Below are positions 43,384-51,493 of a stretch of DNA of 64,000 bases, one piece after another. The DNA is from an uncultured Phascolarctobacterium sp. (GTDB lineage Bacteria > Bacillota > Negativicutes > Acidaminococcales > Acidaminococcaceae): positions 62,001 through 126,000 of the forward strand of contig UQLS01000002.1 in assembly GCA_900541915.1 (NCBI GenBank), in the 5' to 3' direction. The notes under the pieces were generated by a model that was not told the origin of the DNA, did not search any database, and saw only the letters and a list, made by a program, of their open reading frames with translations. Both the position numbers and the translations under genes were made by a program. Within the stretch, counting starts at the first letter, position 1, and every line of letters starts with the position of its first letter.

Positions 43384-43472
43384 AACCGGCTATTTTAATA
43401 GCCGGTTACTCAGTGAGAGTTTAGCACACTTTCATTGAGTAGGGTTGAAACTATTTGCAGAGCAGTTTCAAC
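43384..43472 (+). ncRNA. Structured intergenic element with three successive hairpins
   Basis: Three stems follow each other in a gene-free 140-bp gap: 43384-43394 with 43397-43407 (11 bp), 43408-43416 with 43432-43440 (9 bp, one G-T) and 43444-43452 with 43464-43472 (9 bp). The first stem has its T-run only on the minus strand, so it is a poor terminator for the genes here. A small phage RNA or an RNA processing site is possible. Confidence 0.35.
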
Positions 43473-43519
43473 TACATTATACAATAATGAAATTTTCTTT
43501 TCAAATTAAGGTGATGTAG

Positions 43520-43708
43520 ATGAATGTAATTGAGAAAGTGCATGTATGCATACAAGGGAAGTGTTCAGCTGGCAAAGCAGTCTGCTGTGCTGAATGTTTT
43601 ACACGAGATACTTGCGATTATGCTTCACGTTGCTGGGATGATCCAAAGCAATGTTCTTCATACTTAAATTACGATGACAAAAGGGGGCATGATGATGAAT
43701 GTAGTTGA
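43520..43708 (+). CDS. Small Cys-rich phage protein
   Basis: A 62-residue protein with nine cysteines, several in CxxxxC or CC arrangement (KCSAGKAVCCAEC, CDYASRC, CSSY). Probably a small metal-binding fold; no family recognised. A good AAGGTGATG site precedes it. Confidence 0.55.
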   Translation: MNVIEKVHVCIQGKCSAGKAVCCAECFTRDTCDYASRCWDDPKQCSSYLNYDDKRGHDDECS

Positions 43709-44252
43709 TTATAAAGTATCTAACATTAAGATTAGTGGCTCTATTACGGTAGATTATACAATACTACTTTCTAATGGCATGGAAAAGAAATTAAGAGTTT
43801 CCAGTTTAGAAACCGCTCATGAAGATTTTTATAAAGCATTAATTGATATTAAAGAATGCTTTTATCAGATGATTGGATTTCCTATAGCGGATGCAGTAAC
43901 CGGTGAAAAGTTACAAGTATATGTGAGAAAAATCACTTTTGTAAATAAAACAGACTGCGGCAGAGGTATGAAAATAACTGCTGCTGTTGACGGTATAGCT
44001 AATCATTCTGACTTAACCGTTTTAACAACATTACCTTTTTATGAAAAAGGAACCGGTATTACTACTATTGTTACTAAAGATGGCACAAAAGACATATTTT
44101 ATCAGCAGCTTACGCAATTCCAATTTGATGCTATGGAGAATATGGCAAAGGAAGCATTTGCTTTTGCTCATTATAACAAGAAAGAGCAGCCAACACTTGA
44201 AGAAGCTGCAGAAGGTTACTTTGCTGAACAAGGTAGTTTAATTGATGGATAA
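43695..44252 (+). CDS. Hypothetical early phage protein
   Basis: A roughly 185-residue, mainly beta-looking protein (GSITVDYTILLSNG, KITAAVDG) with a helical acidic C-terminus. Several ATGs follow AGGGGG; 43695 has the best spacing. It overlaps the genes on both sides. I do not recognise it. Confidence 0.55.
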   Translation: MNVVDYKVSNIKISGSITVDYTILLSNGMEKKLRVSSLETAHEDFYKALIDIKECFYQMIGFPIADAVTGEKLQVYVRKITFVNKTDCGRGMKITAAVDGIANHSDLTVLTTLPFYEKGTGITTIVTKDGTKDIFYQQLTQFQFDAMENMAKEAFAFAHYNKKEQPTLEEAAEGYFAEQGSLIDG

Positions 44253-44475
44253 GGACTTTATAGAAAAATATAAAAAATACGGATTGATTCTTAAAAATTG
44301 TCCGATATGCAGATTTTCCTTTACTATGCAGCACCATTGGAACAGTGACGCGTTACTACTGTACTGCAAAAATGGATGTGGCAGCGTAGAAGTTAAGCGT
44401 GAAGGGAAAATGACGGCAGAGGATATGATCGTCAAAGCCGTAACAAGGTGGAACTCCGGAGATTGGGATAAATGA
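44245..44475 (+). CDS. Lar-like zinc-ribbon protein
   Basis: A 76-residue protein with a zinc-ribbon: CPIC near residue 19, an aromatic middle, then CKNGC near 41. The end, MIVKAVTRWNSGDW, resembles the EAIxxWNRR tail of Lar-type restriction-alleviation proteins of phages. ATG at 44245 was taken over a TTG at 44242. Function as an anti-restriction factor is only suggested. Confidence 0.55.
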   Translation: MDKDFIEKYKKYGLILKNCPICRFSFTMQHHWNSDALLLYCKNGCGSVEVKREGKMTAEDMIVKAVTRWNSGDWDK

Positions 44476-44720
44476 TTACAGAAAAAGATATGATCAATGC
44501 TTGGGTTCATTGGAAAAAAGTAGGGTTGATGCCTCCTGACGTAAAGGACATAAAAGAATTTAAAGCTTCAGTAAGAACAATGTATACGCATTTTAAAAAC
44601 ACTAATTTATCAGTGTTTCAGGCAGCGGTTCTGATTGCAGGAAAAGGACATTATCGCTGGCCAACAATTTTAGATGTGGAACTGGCTATTGAAGCTCAAG
44701 AAAGGATAGAAAATGGCTAG
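44472..44720 (+). CDS. Hypothetical early phage protein
   Basis: An 82-residue helical protein (MITEKDMINAWVHWKK...). It overlaps its neighbours by 4 and 8 bases, so it is translationally coupled. No family recognised. Confidence 0.5.
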   Translation: MITEKDMINAWVHWKKVGLMPPDVKDIKEFKASVRTMYTHFKNTNLSVFQAAVLIAGKGHYRWPTILDVELAIEAQERIENG

Positions 44721-45075
44721 TAATGATTTAATTGAAATTTACAATAGGTACCGTTTACGCGATTTAGGTTTTAAAGGTATGAGTGCTGTTCAGCAGGCAG
44801 AAAAGGTATTAAAAGAGTATGCAGAAGGAAAACGCGGCATCATTGCTTTTTATGCTGAATCTCATAGAGTGATGCTGATAGAGCGTAAAGTTTGGCAGCC
44901 GAATAAGAATATATTGCAGCAACTGTCATTGACTGCCGCACCAGCAACCATAATTGATACTGCACAGCGGCTTGAAGATGCTATTGAACATGAGCTTCAG
45001 AAGCAGCAAAAGGTAAATGAAGAAAGAAAGCCGCGAACACTTAGAGGTAGAAGAACTTGGACCGGTAGAAGGTGA
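44713..45075 (+). CDS. Hypothetical early phage protein with basic tail
   Basis: A 120-residue helical protein ending in a strongly basic stretch (KPRTLRGRRTWTGRR), which suggests nucleic-acid binding. No family recognised. Confidence 0.5.
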   Translation: MASNDLIEIYNRYRLRDLGFKGMSAVQQAEKVLKEYAEGKRGIIAFYAESHRVMLIERKVWQPNKNILQQLSLTAAPATIIDTAQRLEDAIEHELQKQQKVNEERKPRTLRGRRTWTGRR

Positions 45076-45080
45076 GATAA

Positions 45081-45554
45081 GTGCAAGTAGTTAAAACAAC
45101 TGATTTACAGTTTTGTGATGAAAGTGAAATTTTTACTTCTAAAGATGGTAAATGTAGCGGCTGCGGAAATTGTTGCAGCAACCTTTTACCATTGACTAAA
45201 AGTGAAATTGTAACAATCAAAAAATATATAAAACGGCATAAAATTAAGCCTGTTGACCATTATAGTGCTGTTACTGCTGAGAAATCTATTGACTGGATAT
45301 GCCCTTTCAGACATGAGCAAAAGGGATGTTTGATTTATGAAGTACGTCCGGCTGTGTGCAGGGCGTATCAATGTAATAAAAAACCTATATCAATAGCTAA
45401 AAATCTGAAAGATATAGGCATATCACGCAGCCAGCTTAATGAATATAATGTTCGGAATACTTTTTTTAAAACTAACAATGATATTGAAGATGTGATTCTT
45501 TTTAATGTCATGATAGAAAGATCTAAGTACAAAGCACTGAAAATGTTTGAATGA
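45081..45554 (+). CDS. YkgJ-family cysteine cluster protein
   Basis: A 157-residue protein with the CxxCxxCC signature (CSGCGNCCSNLLPL near residue 28) and a later Cys pair (CRAYQCN near 94, plus CPF and CLIYE). The YkgJ/Fe-S-oxidoreductase-like family is thought to bind zinc or an Fe-S cluster; its function is not known. The GTG start follows GGTGAG. Confidence 0.75.
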   Translation: MQVVKTTDLQFCDESEIFTSKDGKCSGCGNCCSNLLPLTKSEIVTIKKYIKRHKIKPVDHYSAVTAEKSIDWICPFRHEQKGCLIYEVRPAVCRAYQCNKKPISIAKNLKDIGISRSQLNEYNVRNTFFKTNNDIEDVILFNVMIERSKYKALKMFE

Positions 45555-45558
45555 GTAT

Positions 45559-46332
45559 ATGGCAAAAAACGTAAGAACTAATAACATATATCAAAAGAAT
45601 ATTGTAGATATCCTTCATGGAATGACCGGAAGATTATCACTTTGGCAGATATGGCAGGATTTTATCATGTTGTCAGCTTGCAGCATATCAAATGCTGTTG
45701 ATAAAAGACATTCTGAAAAAAGAGAAAAAGCATATATGAATATTGCTGGTAAGTATAGCAGCAATGAATTAGAAAAGTTTGTGGCTATGCTGGGTAATGT
45801 TGTAACCGGCTTAGAACGTAATCCAGACCAGGATTTCTTGGGCGACTTATTTATGAATCTTGACCTTAGTAATGAATGGAAAGGTCAATTTTTTACGCCG
45901 TACTCTGTCTGCCGCTGTATGGCCGGTATGTTAATGAGTGATGATGTACTCGGAAAAATTGCTGACAAAGGCTGGATATCAGTAAATGATCCAGCCTGCG
46001 GTGCTGGAGCATTGCTCATAGCATATGCCAACGAATTTTTAAAACAGCATATTAATTACCAGCAGTCAGTTCTTTTTGTAGCGCAGGATGTAGATCAGTT
46101 AGCTGGCATGATGTGTTATATCCAGTTAAGTTTTTTAGGATGCGCCGGATATACAGTTATTCAAAATACTTTAACTAATCCTGCTGTAGCAGTTGATGAT
46201 AAAGGACTGCTGCCTGTAGATAGTGATAATGTTTGGTATACTCCAATGTATTTTTTAGATAATTGGTGTATCAGAAAAATGGCTTCCAAAATGGATTTAG
46301 TACTGAATAACAAAATCAAGAAAGCAGGTTGA
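45559..46332 (+). CDS. N-6 DNA methylase-like protein lacking a visible catalytic motif
   Basis: A 257-residue protein similar in plan to the HsdM/N6-methylase fold. A helical N-terminus is followed by QFFTPYSVCRCMAGML (about 112) and motif I, NDPACGAGALLIAYA (about 145), which binds SAM. The downstream part reaches an AQDVDQLA segment. Where methyltransferases have NPPY or NPPF, only a TLTNPA stretch is seen. It may therefore be inactive or belong to a divergent phage subfamily. Start is uncertain: the ATG at 45559 has a poor ribosome site, and coupling to the previous stop is likely. Confidence 0.7.
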   Translation: MAKNVRTNNIYQKNIVDILHGMTGRLSLWQIWQDFIMLSACSISNAVDKRHSEKREKAYMNIAGKYSSNELEKFVAMLGNVVTGLERNPDQDFLGDLFMNLDLSNEWKGQFFTPYSVCRCMAGMLMSDDVLGKIADKGWISVNDPACGAGALLIAYANEFLKQHINYQQSVLFVAQDVDQLAGMMCYIQLSFLGCAGYTVIQNTLTNPAVAVDDKGLLPVDSDNVWYTPMYFLDNWCIRKMASKMDLVLNNKIKKAG

Positions 46333-46334
46333 AT

Positions 46335-47690
46335 ATGGAACTAAGACTTAATTTACCGATTAGTGAAATTTATTATCATCCACAAAATCCACGCAAAGTA
46401 ATCAGTGATATTGACGAGCTGGCAGCCAGCATAAAGGCCAATGGTATTCTTCAGAACTTAACGGTAGTACCTGGACATTGGGAAAGTGAAGAAAGTTTTC
46501 TTCCGGATGGTTATACCGTTATCATCGGACACAGACGATTAACGGCAGCAAGGCAAGCAGGGTTATATGAGGTTCCATGTACTATTGTTGAAATGGATTT
46601 ACCGCAGCAGATACAAACAATGTTGCTGGAAAATATGCAACGAAGTGATTTAACAATATATGAAGAAGCCCACGGCTTTCAGATGTTGCTCGATTTTGGT
46701 AACAGTATCGAAGAAATCTCCCAAAAGTCCGGCTTTTCGCAGACTACTGTGCGCAGAAGAATCAAGATGATGGAACTCGATCAGGAAAAATTAAAAGAAG
46801 TATCAGTAAGACAGATACCTATTACTGACTTTGATGAGCTGGCTAAAATTGAAAATATTATTGAAAGAAACAAACTGCTGGATAAGATTGGCACCTGGAA
46901 TTTTGAATATGCAATGAAAGACGCATTGGAAAACCAGGAACGCCAAAAGAAAGAAGAAAGGGTAGAGAAATTTTTTCGTCTGAGAAATATCAAACAACTT
47001 GAGTTACAAGAGTCTTGGAAATCAGAATACAAAAAATTATTAGAATTTGATATTGATAAAGACCTAAATACTATAACTTTGCCTTCTGAAGCTGAATACT
47101 ACACTTATTCAGAATATAGCGGCGTTAAGGTTTATCAGAAAGTAGAAGTTATAAAAAATGAAAAAGATATTAAAGAGCATGAAAAAGAAAACAAAATAGA
47201 AGAAGCCTGGGGTTATATTGAAAAACAATCAAATATTTTTTATGAACTGCGTAGTGAATTTGTAGAAAAACTTACATTGACATCTAAAAATGAAATTGCT
47301 GTTTTAAAAGGTGCTTTACTGGCAGCGGCATTAGCAAGCAGAGATTTTGACTGTATTGGTGAAGTTGATATTGATAAGATGTTAGGCATTAATGATGAGG
47401 ATGACAACTACTCTGAATTTTGGGGAGATCCTCTCAGAGTTTTAGAAGCAGTTAAGAACATTGATAAAAATAAAATACCAAAATGGATTTATGAAATGTT
47501 TGATGATGACAGGAAAGCAGTTATCCAAAGAAGATACATGGAAATGCCTGTATATAGACCTAAATGCAGAATTATATTTTTATATGACTGGCTAAAATCT
47601 TTAGGTTATGAAATGTCTGATGCGGAAAAAGCTTTGGTATATGGTACTGATCCAATCTATTCTGAAAAATTGGATTTTGAAGGTAAGTAG
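46335..47690 (+). CDS. ParB/Spo0J-like nuclease-domain protein
   Basis: A 451-residue protein. The ParB N-terminal domain (about 8-100) has ISEIYYHPQNPRK, ELAASIKANGILQNLTV and the nucleotide-binding GHRRLTAAR and ENMQRSDL. A helix-turn-helix follows (about 130-150; EISQKSGFSQTTVRRRI), then a long coiled, charged C-terminal part. No ParA is nearby, so plasmid-like partition is unlikely. Phage ParB-like proteins often pair with methylases, as here. ATG at 46335 chosen over a TTG at 46329. Confidence 0.85.
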   Translation: MELRLNLPISEIYYHPQNPRKVISDIDELAASIKANGILQNLTVVPGHWESEESFLPDGYTVIIGHRRLTAARQAGLYEVPCTIVEMDLPQQIQTMLLENMQRSDLTIYEEAHGFQMLLDFGNSIEEISQKSGFSQTTVRRRIKMMELDQEKLKEVSVRQIPITDFDELAKIENIIERNKLLDKIGTWNFEYAMKDALENQERQKKEERVEKFFRLRNIKQLELQESWKSEYKKLLEFDIDKDLNTITLPSEAEYYTYSEYSGVKVYQKVEVIKNEKDIKEHEKENKIEEAWGYIEKQSNIFYELRSEFVEKLTLTSKNEIAVLKGALLAAALASRDFDCIGEVDIDKMLGINDEDDNYSEFWGDPLRVLEAVKNIDKNKIPKWIYEMFDDDRKAVIQRRYMEMPVYRPKCRIIFLYDWLKSLGYEMSDAEKALVYGTDPIYSEKLDFEGK

Positions 47691-47691
47691 T

Positions 47692-47832
47692 ATGAAACAC
47701 AATAACAAAAAAAGCAGGCAGTGGATATATGCCAGCTTAAATCACAAACAATATCAAGGCAATGGAATAGTTAATCTTGAGCCATTACCTAATAAAATAA
47801 TTGATAAGTTAAAAAAGATATTTAATTTTTAG
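47692..47832 (+). CDS. Small basic hypothetical protein
   Basis: A 46-residue lysine-rich protein (MKHNNKKSRQWIY...), starting 1 base after the ParB-like stop with GAAGGT upstream. Function unknown. Confidence 0.45.
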   Translation: MKHNNKKSRQWIYASLNHKQYQGNGIVNLEPLPNKIIDKLKKIFNF

Positions 47833-47840
47833 TTATAAGA

Positions 47841-47902
47841 GGCTGCACTATATACAAGCAACGGCGCAGAACAAAATTCTGGGAAGTATAGGCAGCCTTT
47901 TA
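47841..47902 (+). ncRNA. Two-tier hairpin before the radical SAM gene
   Basis: An outer stem, GGCTGC plus CTATA (47841-47852) with TATAG plus GCAGCC (47887-47897), encloses an inner hairpin CAGAA/TTCTG (47867-47871 with 47877-47881). TTTTATTTT follows. It could be a terminator for the ParB unit or a structured leader for the next gene. I recognise no riboswitch class. Confidence 0.45.
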
Positions 47903-47935
47903 TTTTAGTAAAACAATTATTAAGGAGTGGGTTTT

Positions 47936-48817
47936 ATGAAGATAGGGCTGGTGGACGTTGACGGCCATAACTTCCCGAATCTCGCGTTAATGAAAATATC
48001 AGCTTGGCATAAAGAGCATGGCGATAGTGTCGAATGGGCTGGAAGCTTAGAGCATTATAACGGTGTTTATATTGCTAAGGTGTTCGACTTTACTCCAGAT
48101 GATTTACATGCATATCAAGCTGACGAAATTATCAGAGGCGGTACTGGATATAACCTAACAAGTCGATTGCCGGAAGAAATGGAACATATATATCCTGATT
48201 ATGAACTATATGGGATAACTGATACAGCTTATGGCTATTTAACAAGAGGATGCCCGCGGCAGTGTCCTTTTTGTATAGTATCAAAAAAAGAGGGCTGTAT
48301 ATCAGTACAAGTTGCTGATTTGGCAGAATTTTGGAAGGACCAAAAATATATTAAATTACTTGATCCTAATTTGCTTGCCTGCTCTGATTGGCAAGAATTA
48401 TTGCAGCAGTTAATTGATAGTAAAGCTTATGTTGATTTTACTCAAGGATTAGACATTAGGCTCATGACTGACGAGAAAGCTGCCATGATTCAAAAATGTA
48501 AAATCAAGATGCTGCACTTTGCATGGGATAATCCTAGAGATATTAGGACATATGAGCTTCTTAAACAATATAGTAGTGCTTTTGGACCAGATAAACGGAA
48601 AAAACGAGTATATGTTTTAACTAATTTTAATAGTAGCCATAACGAAGATTTAGAAAGAATTTATAAATTGGTTGCTATCGGCTATGATCCATATGTAATG
48701 ATTTTTGATAAGATCAATGCTCCGATGCAGACACGATATCTGCAGCGATGGTGCAATAATAAAAAAATCTTCCACACGCAGCCAGATTTTTCAAAATATA
48801 ATCCTAAAATGGGGTGA
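47936..48817 (+). CDS. Phage-encoded radical SAM protein
   Basis: A 293-residue protein with the radical SAM cluster motif as CPRQCPFC (CxxxCxxC, near residue 104) after LTRG. An N-terminal segment (IGLVDVDGHNFPNLALMKIS) resembles the cobalamin-binding-type domain found in B12-radical SAM enzymes, though the DxHxxG motif is not evident. The middle has YVDFTQGLDIRL. Such proteins are seen in other tailed phages; their reaction is unknown to me. The ATG at 47936 lies 8 bases behind AAGGAG. Confidence 0.82.
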   Translation: MKIGLVDVDGHNFPNLALMKISAWHKEHGDSVEWAGSLEHYNGVYIAKVFDFTPDDLHAYQADEIIRGGTGYNLTSRLPEEMEHIYPDYELYGITDTAYGYLTRGCPRQCPFCIVSKKEGCISVQVADLAEFWKDQKYIKLLDPNLLACSDWQELLQQLIDSKAYVDFTQGLDIRLMTDEKAAMIQKCKIKMLHFAWDNPRDIRTYELLKQYSSAFGPDKRKKRVYVLTNFNSSHNEDLERIYKLVAIGYDPYVMIFDKINAPMQTRYLQRWCNNKKIFHTQPDFSKYNPKMG

Positions 48818-48821
48818 GTGT

Positions 48822-49115
48822 ATGGAAATAAGTTGGAGAATAGGCTGGTATGTTTTAGCTTATGCAATTCTTGCACCTGCATATTGTTGTCCTGAAAAAG
48901 CATTTTGTGAGTATCTAAATGTTGGCAGCAGACGAAAAACCAGAACAGTTGATTGGTTCACACCGGAGCTTTTGGAGGAAATGCAGCAGCAACGAAATTT
49001 ATTAGGCAATAAGAAAGCTTCTGAATTGTATGGCATAGAGCCGAGTAATTTTTGTCATATATTAAAACGTCATAAAAGTAACTGTCCTAAAAATAAGCAT
49101 TGGGCGGTGATGTAA
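48822..49115 (+). CDS. Hypothetical phage protein with possible helix-turn-helix
   Basis: A 97-residue protein. The C-terminal half (LLGNKKASELYGIEPSNFCH) looks like a helix-turn-helix. The start at 48822 follows GGGGTGAG; earlier in-frame codons lie in the radical SAM gene. Confidence 0.5.
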   Translation: MEISWRIGWYVLAYAILAPAYCCPEKAFCEYLNVGSRRKTRTVDWFTPELLEEMQQQRNLLGNKKASELYGIEPSNFCHILKRHKSNCPKNKHWAVM

Positions 49116-49315
49116 TGTATTGTTGTAAAAATTGTAGTGAACGTACAGTTATCTGTCATCTTCATTGTGATAGATATAAAAAAGCAATGTGCGTTGCGAA
49201 AATCACTAAATTAATGCATGAAGGAGAACGTCATGCGGATGCTTTACAGGTTAAAAGGAAAATGGAAATAAGAAGAAAGTGGCAGAAGCATGTTCAGAGA
49301 GGGCGTGTTAATTAA
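49115..49315 (+). CDS. Small Cys/His-rich phage protein
   Basis: A 66-residue protein with a CCKNC...CHLHCDRY cluster at the N-terminus (probable zinc site) and a basic helical tail. It resembles small zinc-finger proteins common in Firmicutes phages. GGTGATG precedes the ATG. Confidence 0.55.
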   Translation: MYCCKNCSERTVICHLHCDRYKKAMCVAKITKLMHEGERHADALQVKRKMEIRRKWQKHVQRGRVN

Positions 49316-49515
49316 TGAATATAGAGATAGAAAATGAAATAATAGCAGCATTTATTTTATGTGGTTATATTGCATTATTTCTTTGCTTAAATGTGTATCT
49401 TTACTTTTTATTAAAAGAAGCATGCCTTAGCTATAAAGAAAAGTCTTATAGATGGTTTTTGACTTTCTGTATTCTAAGCTTGCATACTGCAATTTTTATT
49501 ATGTATTTTCTTTAG
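49315..49515 (+). CDS. Small membrane protein with two helices
   Basis: A 66-residue protein with two hydrophobic helices (about 9-32 and 46-64) and a short charged loop between. The size fits holins, but its early position argues against lysis. The start overlaps the preceding stop. Confidence 0.5.
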   Translation: MNIEIENEIIAAFILCGYIALFLCLNVYLYFLLKEACLSYKEKSYRWFLTFCILSLHTAIFIMYFL

Positions 49516-49583
49516 CATTTATATATGAGTGTTGAGATTTGGCTTCTTTTGGTGGATGCAGTTGAGCCGGAGGATATGTTGTT

Positions 49584-49754
49584 ATGAAAATAGGATATGA
49601 AGCAGTTACAAAATTCAATAGAAGAATTTGCGATATGTTGATAAATCATGAGATAAAATTTTCGCTTGCAAAAAAAGATAAACGGCATGGTCGATTGTGG
49701 GCGAAATATAGTGCTGCAGATTTATTGCGGAAAAGAAAATACTTTGAAAGATAG
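49584..49754 (+). CDS. Small basic hypothetical protein
   Basis: A 56-residue basic protein (MKIGYEAVTKFNRRICDML...). It has a GGAGG sequence 10-15 bases before the ATG and fits tightly between its neighbours. Function unknown. Confidence 0.45.
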   Translation: MKIGYEAVTKFNRRICDMLINHEIKFSLAKKDKRHGRLWAKYSAADLLRKRKYFER

Positions 49755-49768
49755 GATAGGTGAACAGG

Positions 49769-50413
49769 ATGGACGAAAAACAGGCGCATAGTTTGGCAGT
49801 AGTAATAGCAAAGGGCATCATGGGTAAAGATTTCAGAGAACAAGCGGAAGAACAGTCAAAGAAGCGTGGTAAATGGCAGTGGATTGGCCCCAATTATGGA
49901 GATCGTAGCAAAGGGGAATTATGGGCTACATGCTCTATATGTAAAAGCAGAGTATGTATAAAAGAAGATAATATGGGGTACTGCACCAATTGTCATGCTG
50001 AGATGGATATAGAAAAGAAAGAATATGCTTATATGCTTGAATGGAATGATTTATATTCTGAAAGAGGGTTTAACAGCATTGATGATGCTTTAAAAGGTGC
50101 AGCAGATGATATGGGTAGCAAATTGGTGCCTGGAAGCATTGTGATAGTTGGCGAAGTTGAAGAAGTAGGTATAGGAATTGATGCTGACAATTTATTAGAA
50201 GATATTGGAAATCGAGCTTATAGCGAATTTGGTGAATGCGCAGAGGATTATTTAACAGATGTAACAAGCGAGCATCAAAGTATTTTAGAAGATGAATTGA
50301 ATGCTGTTTTTTATAAATGGGCAGAGAAATATAATTACAGACCTCATTTTTATACTGTAAAGAATGAGAAGTCTTATGTTTATGACGGTACTAAGTGGAT
50401 ACTACAACTGTGA
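49769..50413 (+). CDS. Hypothetical phage protein with zinc ribbon
   Basis: A 214-residue protein. The middle carries a zinc ribbon, CSICKSRVC (near residue 53) and CTNCH (near 72). The C-terminal part is acidic, ending in a beta-like HFYTVKNEKSYVYDGTKW. Start at 49769 chosen over a GTG at 49760. Family not recognised. Confidence 0.55.
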   Translation: MDEKQAHSLAVVIAKGIMGKDFREQAEEQSKKRGKWQWIGPNYGDRSKGELWATCSICKSRVCIKEDNMGYCTNCHAEMDIEKKEYAYMLEWNDLYSERGFNSIDDALKGAADDMGSKLVPGSIVIVGEVEEVGIGIDADNLLEDIGNRAYSEFGECAEDYLTDVTSEHQSILEDELNAVFYKWAEKYNYRPHFYTVKNEKSYVYDGTKWILQL

Positions 50414-50604
50414 AAAATTTATGTATAGACTGCCTACATTACATACCTGATGAAAAAGATAAATTAATGGGAAGATGTGCTGTGACCGGTAAAGCCTTAT
50501 GTGAATACACTCGAAGGCCGCCATTATGCTACGGATGTAAACGGAACTTTAAGAGAAAAGAGAGCAAAAATTATGAAAGAAGCAGGAATCGCCGATGGTC
50601 GTAA
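50410..50604 (+). CDS. Small Cys-rich phage protein
   Basis: A 64-residue protein with CIDC near its start, then CAVTGKALC and CYGC: a small zinc-binding fold. The GTG at 50410 overlaps the previous stop; an ATG at 50395 is the alternative. It overlaps the next gene. Confidence 0.45.
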   Translation: MKNLCIDCLHYIPDEKDKLMGRCAVTGKALCEYTRRPPLCYGCKRNFKRKESKNYERSRNRRWS

Positions 50605-50815
50605 TGTTACAGTAAAAATACCAAAAGGCTATAAATGCAGACGTTGCAAAGCAAAGTATACAATGCTACTTAAAAAGCACTTGCCTATGAAAGTAACGAA
50701 CAGAAATAAGTTTTATCCTTTTTATGCAGATTGTCCTAAATGTGGATGGCATATTAGTATGGGCGAGCATAAAAATTTTTGCGGATATTGTGGGCAAAGA
50801 TTGAGGTGGAGATAA
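50573..50815 (+). CDS. Hypothetical phage protein with two zinc ribbons
   Basis: An 80-residue basic protein with CRRC near residue 21, CPKC (near 58) and CGYC (near 71): two half-sites of rubredoxin-like knuckles. Probably a DNA- or RNA-binding protein. Confidence 0.5.
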   Translation: MKEAGIADGRNVTVKIPKGYKCRRCKAKYTMLLKKHLPMKVTNRNKFYPFYADCPKCGWHISMGEHKNFCGYCGQRLRWR

Positions 50816-50961
50816 TGCTGACTAAAGAAAAACGCAATGAGAAAGATAAGTTTATGGGAATATGCACTGCAAATTATGGATTTGATAGTTTAGAAGAAGC
50901 TGTCGAAGCCTGGAATATGAGAAATGAAAATGATGTTATTTATCATTCGATAAATTTATGA
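50815..50961 (+). CDS. Small hypothetical protein, Lar-tail-like
   Basis: A 48-residue protein with SLEEAVEAWNMRNE, resembling the C-terminal tail of Lar-like proteins but without the zinc ribbon. It starts on the stop of the zinc-ribbon gene before it, so the pair may be a Lar-type protein split in two. Confidence 0.4.
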   Translation: MLTKEKRNEKDKFMGICTANYGFDSLEEAVEAWNMRNENDVIYHSINL

Positions 50962-51392
50962 CACGATGGCCATATTTACCAGAAAACGTAAGAACTAAAG
51001 AGCAGGGCGGCAGTAGAAATACTGCTGCCGTTCCGCGTAAAGAAAACAAATACAAAAATGTAAAAGTTGAGATAGATGGCATTAAATTTGATAGCAAATT
51101 TGAGGCAGAATTCTATTTTAGCGAATTGCAGTGGTTATATGCTGCCGGAGAGATAACTAAAATTGAACGGCAAAAGAAATATCTGCTGCAGCCTGCGTTT
51201 AAATACCAGGATAAAACCATAAGGTCCATTAATTATGTAGCTGATTTTGTGGTTACGTATAAGGATGGTAGGCAGGAAGTTATAGATACTAAAGGAGTAG
51301 CTACACCAGAGTATCTGTTAAAAAAGAAACTTCTATTATATAGGTACCCTGAAATTAACTTTCGAGAGCCGCATCAAAAAGATTTAGAATAA
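50958..51392 (+). CDS. DUF1064 nuclease-like phage protein
   Basis: A 144-residue protein of the DUF1064 type. It has the layout of a PD-(D/E)XK nuclease: FDSKFEAEFYFSEL (Glu), YVADFVV (Asp) and EVIDTKG (D/E-x-K). Similar genes occur in the replication regions of many Firmicutes phages. Cleavage activity is inferred. Confidence 0.75.
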   Translation: MTRWPYLPENVRTKEQGGSRNTAAVPRKENKYKNVKVEIDGIKFDSKFEAEFYFSELQWLYAAGEITKIERQKKYLLQPAFKYQDKTIRSINYVADFVVTYKDGRQEVIDTKGVATPEYLLKKKLLLYRYPEINFREPHQKDLE

Positions 51393-51420
51393 AAATTTTC
51401 TTCTATTATATATAGAAAAA

Positions 51421-51444
51421 TTGGGAGGTGATAAGACCTCCCAA
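51421..51444. other. Perfect hairpin ahead of the Rep-like gene: candidate replication origin
   Basis: TTGGGAGGT (51421-51429) pairs perfectly with ACCTCCCAA (51436-51444). It is preceded by an AT-rich inverted sequence TTCTAT...ATAGAA (about 51400-51416). The plus-strand side has no T-run. A GC-rich hairpin beside a HUH Rep gene is the usual form of a nicking origin. That role is inferred; a terminator is the alternative. Confidence 0.4.
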
Positions 51445-51493
51445 AACCTTGATAAAGTATATTATCTTAATGACATAAAAGAGGTGAATTGAA

